From positions 2,480,001-2,544,000 of the forward strand of contig JBANDB010000009.1 in assembly GCA_037576215.1 (NCBI GenBank): a stretch of 64,000 nt of DNA, given 5' to 3'. Below the pieces are notes generated by a model. It searched no databases. It had not been told where the DNA came from and saw only the letters and a program-made list of their open reading frames with translations. The number at the start of each line of letters is the position of its first letter. Positions within the stretch are counted from its first letter, which is position 1. Below are positions 62,046 through 64,000 of the stretch, piece by piece. A program made the translations under genes and the position numbers. The DNA is from Armillaria gallica. Its lineage: Eukaryota > Basidiomycota > Agaricomycetes > Agaricales > Physalacriaceae.

Positions 62046-64000
62046 CTATCGACCAAATTTCTTCAAAGGATCCGACTTTCTTTTCCCGCCTCGTCCACCG
62101 CTGCCACCACGTCCGCGACCACGGCCTCGGTGTCGCGAACTATCTCGGTTGTTCTTCTTGAAACCCACAAAACCAACAGACTTTTCGGTTGACGTCGCTC
62201 CTTCCATTGCTCCATTCACCGGAGCAACGCGTGGAAGGAGATATTTTGGCACATGCTTCATGTGAGGCTGAATTCGAGTTGGATGTAAAACTTTGTCGTG
62301 TCGCAGATATTCCAGGTCAAGAGGATTATCTTCAAAGTGTGCCTGCGATTGAAGACAGTGAGCTTGCAAGAGACAAAGGGGGCGACAACGTACTTTCAGC
62401 TTATCCGAATTCAGTATTTCAGTCTTCAATTCCTTCATCCTAGCTTCTCGGATCGCCGTCCTTGTGACTGAACGAAGAGCATCTTCCATTCTATATCTGA
62501 ACGCCTCGACCTGTTTCATGTCAAAAACATAGTCTTTGATCTTGCTGCCTCTCGCCGCTTGCTCCTGCTCAATTCTTTCAAATACCACAGCATCTCGCTT
62601 AGCACTAGGCAGGCATCCCACGACCTTGTTTTTCCCCCACTGGTCTTGTGGAACCACGAATGACAATGACATGCCGGTCCGTCCGGCGCGAGCAGTGCGT
62701 CCTATGCGATGGGTGTATGATCGTGAACTGCCAGGTAGGTCGAAATTCAGGACACAGGCAACGTCGACAAAGTCGATTCCGCGGGTTACTCCATATTCCC
62801 TATCAACTCCGTCTTTTCGGGTCTTTCGTTTCCTTGACTTCTGCGCAGGCTCCGGGGGAGAAGAACGTTTGCGTTTGCGCGTGAGCTTGGGGAACCAGTG
62901 GCTATTGACGGTTCTTCAGATACAGGCTCCAATTCGCGCTGAGTGGATGTAACTGGAACGTGATGAGTAAATCGTTACAACGCTGAAAAAAAAAATATAC
63001 ATTGCTGCTCAGGTTCTTCATTCTCGTCATTGATTTTCTTCTTCTTCCACTTCCTCCTCCTCGTCTTCGGAGTCTTGGTCTGCTCCATGGGTTCCACTTT
63101 CATCAGTGGCGATAATGTAGTCATAGACGCCTTTGTTGAATTCCTGCACCGTATGGTATCTGATCATCTAGTCAAATCGGACATCCAGTCTACTGAAACC
63201 ATCTACTCACCTCGAATTCAGCGGAAGCTCCGAGTTGAGAACACAGCTTTTGATGGAAAACTGCTCAAGGAAGAGTTTGAGCCGATAACTCCGGTCTACA
63301 TCGTTGACAAATAAGATGCATTTTCCTTTGATGAGTCTGAGTTTAAGGATGACATATGTAAGAAGGAATTTGTCCACTTCTGAACATCTGAAAACCGATT
63401 AAGATTCGAGAACTTGGACACGAAAGATTTATCGCACTTGACGGAGTACTGTGTCAGATTGGCAGCTTCATCTTCACCCTGCTCTAATCTCAGTATGGCC
63501 TACGGAGAAGGTGAGATATAGGCTAGATGTTGATAAACGTATGAACGGACTGGATTGCGCAGTGTTAATCCTTTGAGGAGTTCGACGTCCTCTGTCATGG
63601 TGGCGCTCATAAGGAATGATTGAAATACTTTTGGCAGATACATTCCGCTGAATATTTGCCGAACGGTTTCGTCGTGGCCATAAGAAAGAATAAGATCTGC
63701 CTCGTCAATGACCAGCGACTCTAGAGCTGTCAAAAACAGCGTCTGAAACTCTTCAGTATCACGTAGAAGGTATTAGATGAGGCGTACCTTGGACTGAAGG
63801 AGCGCCAATGCCCGGGTTGGTGTAGCAACAACGATGTCAGGCTTGTCCGAAAGAAGAGTCCTATGATGCTCAAGGTTATTTGTTGTCCTAGAACCCAAAA
63901 GTTGGCAAGATTCACCGTTGTAAATGCGAGGTTGTTCCAGCGGAAACGTTTATACACCCAATCTCCGTCTCACAATATTTTAATATTTCCTTCAATGAGG
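62046..64000 (-). CDS. DBP9: DEAD-box RNA helicase Dbp9 (5' end off the window)
   Basis: This nucleolar ATP-dependent RNA helicase acts in 60S ribosome biogenesis. The 5' part with the Q motif and Walker A lies beyond the right edge. Visible motifs in order of translation: Ib [17 protein letters not shown], the DEAD box [17 protein letters not shown], motif [50 protein letters not shown], motif [20 protein letters not shown] and motif [21 protein letters not shown]. The family tail follows ([17 protein letters not shown]), then a [17 protein letters not shown] basic end at 62,046. A Lys/Arg-rich insertion before [12 protein letters not shown] is also typical of Dbp9. Introns were traced in frame and no lesion was seen. 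Confidence 0.92.

Overview
This 64 kb window is nuclear DNA from a filamentous basidiomycete, most likely an agaricomycete. The evidence is short introns of about 45-60 nt in nearly every gene, dense core genes in divergent and convergent pairs, an expanded family of F-box genes with an N-terminal coiled coil, GIMAP/AIG1-like P-loop GTPases, and a fungal-type Helitron.

The left part (1-37,703) is an accessory, rearranged region. It holds six F-box paralogs: two open (3059-4813 and 17198-18940) and four broken. It also holds two copies of a P-loop GTPase gene in inverted orientation (right copy open, left copy broken), a truncated second copy of the SAGA subunit gene HFI1/ADA1, a large Helitron with a nested hAT-type insertion, and a long gene for a stonustoxin-like (perforin-superfamily) protein with MORN repeats. 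Divergently arranged pairs and the sequence between genes are duplicated along with the genes. The coding sequences fall into three subtypes that do not match the subtypes of their flanks, which suggests repeated ectopic exchange.

Inside this region lies a core block (11,522-17,043): mitoferrin carrier, xanthine phosphoribosyltransferase XPT1, Pol III subunit RPC4/RPC53, Pol II subunit RPB7 and SAGA subunit HFI1.

The right part (37,875-64,000) is ordinary core and secondary gene content: a Zn2Cys6 transcription factor, mitochondrial ribosomal protein uL29m (MRPL4), TAF10, an FAD monooxygenase, a Cup1-like LYR protein, glycogen debranching enzyme, an ABCC/MRP transporter, SAGA subunit SGF73, and the DEAD-box helicase DBP9, which runs off the right edge. 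Three SAGA subunits (HFI1, TAF10, SGF73) and two RNA polymerase subunits lie in this one window.

Several conserved genes (XPT1, RPC4 twice, the ABCC transporter, SGF73, the Helitron) are broken by single-base shifts inside well-conserved segments. This may reflect sequence errors, so the pseudogene calls that rest on one indel should be read with that in mind. All splice structures are read from GT/GC...AG boundaries and frame continuity, with no transcript data.
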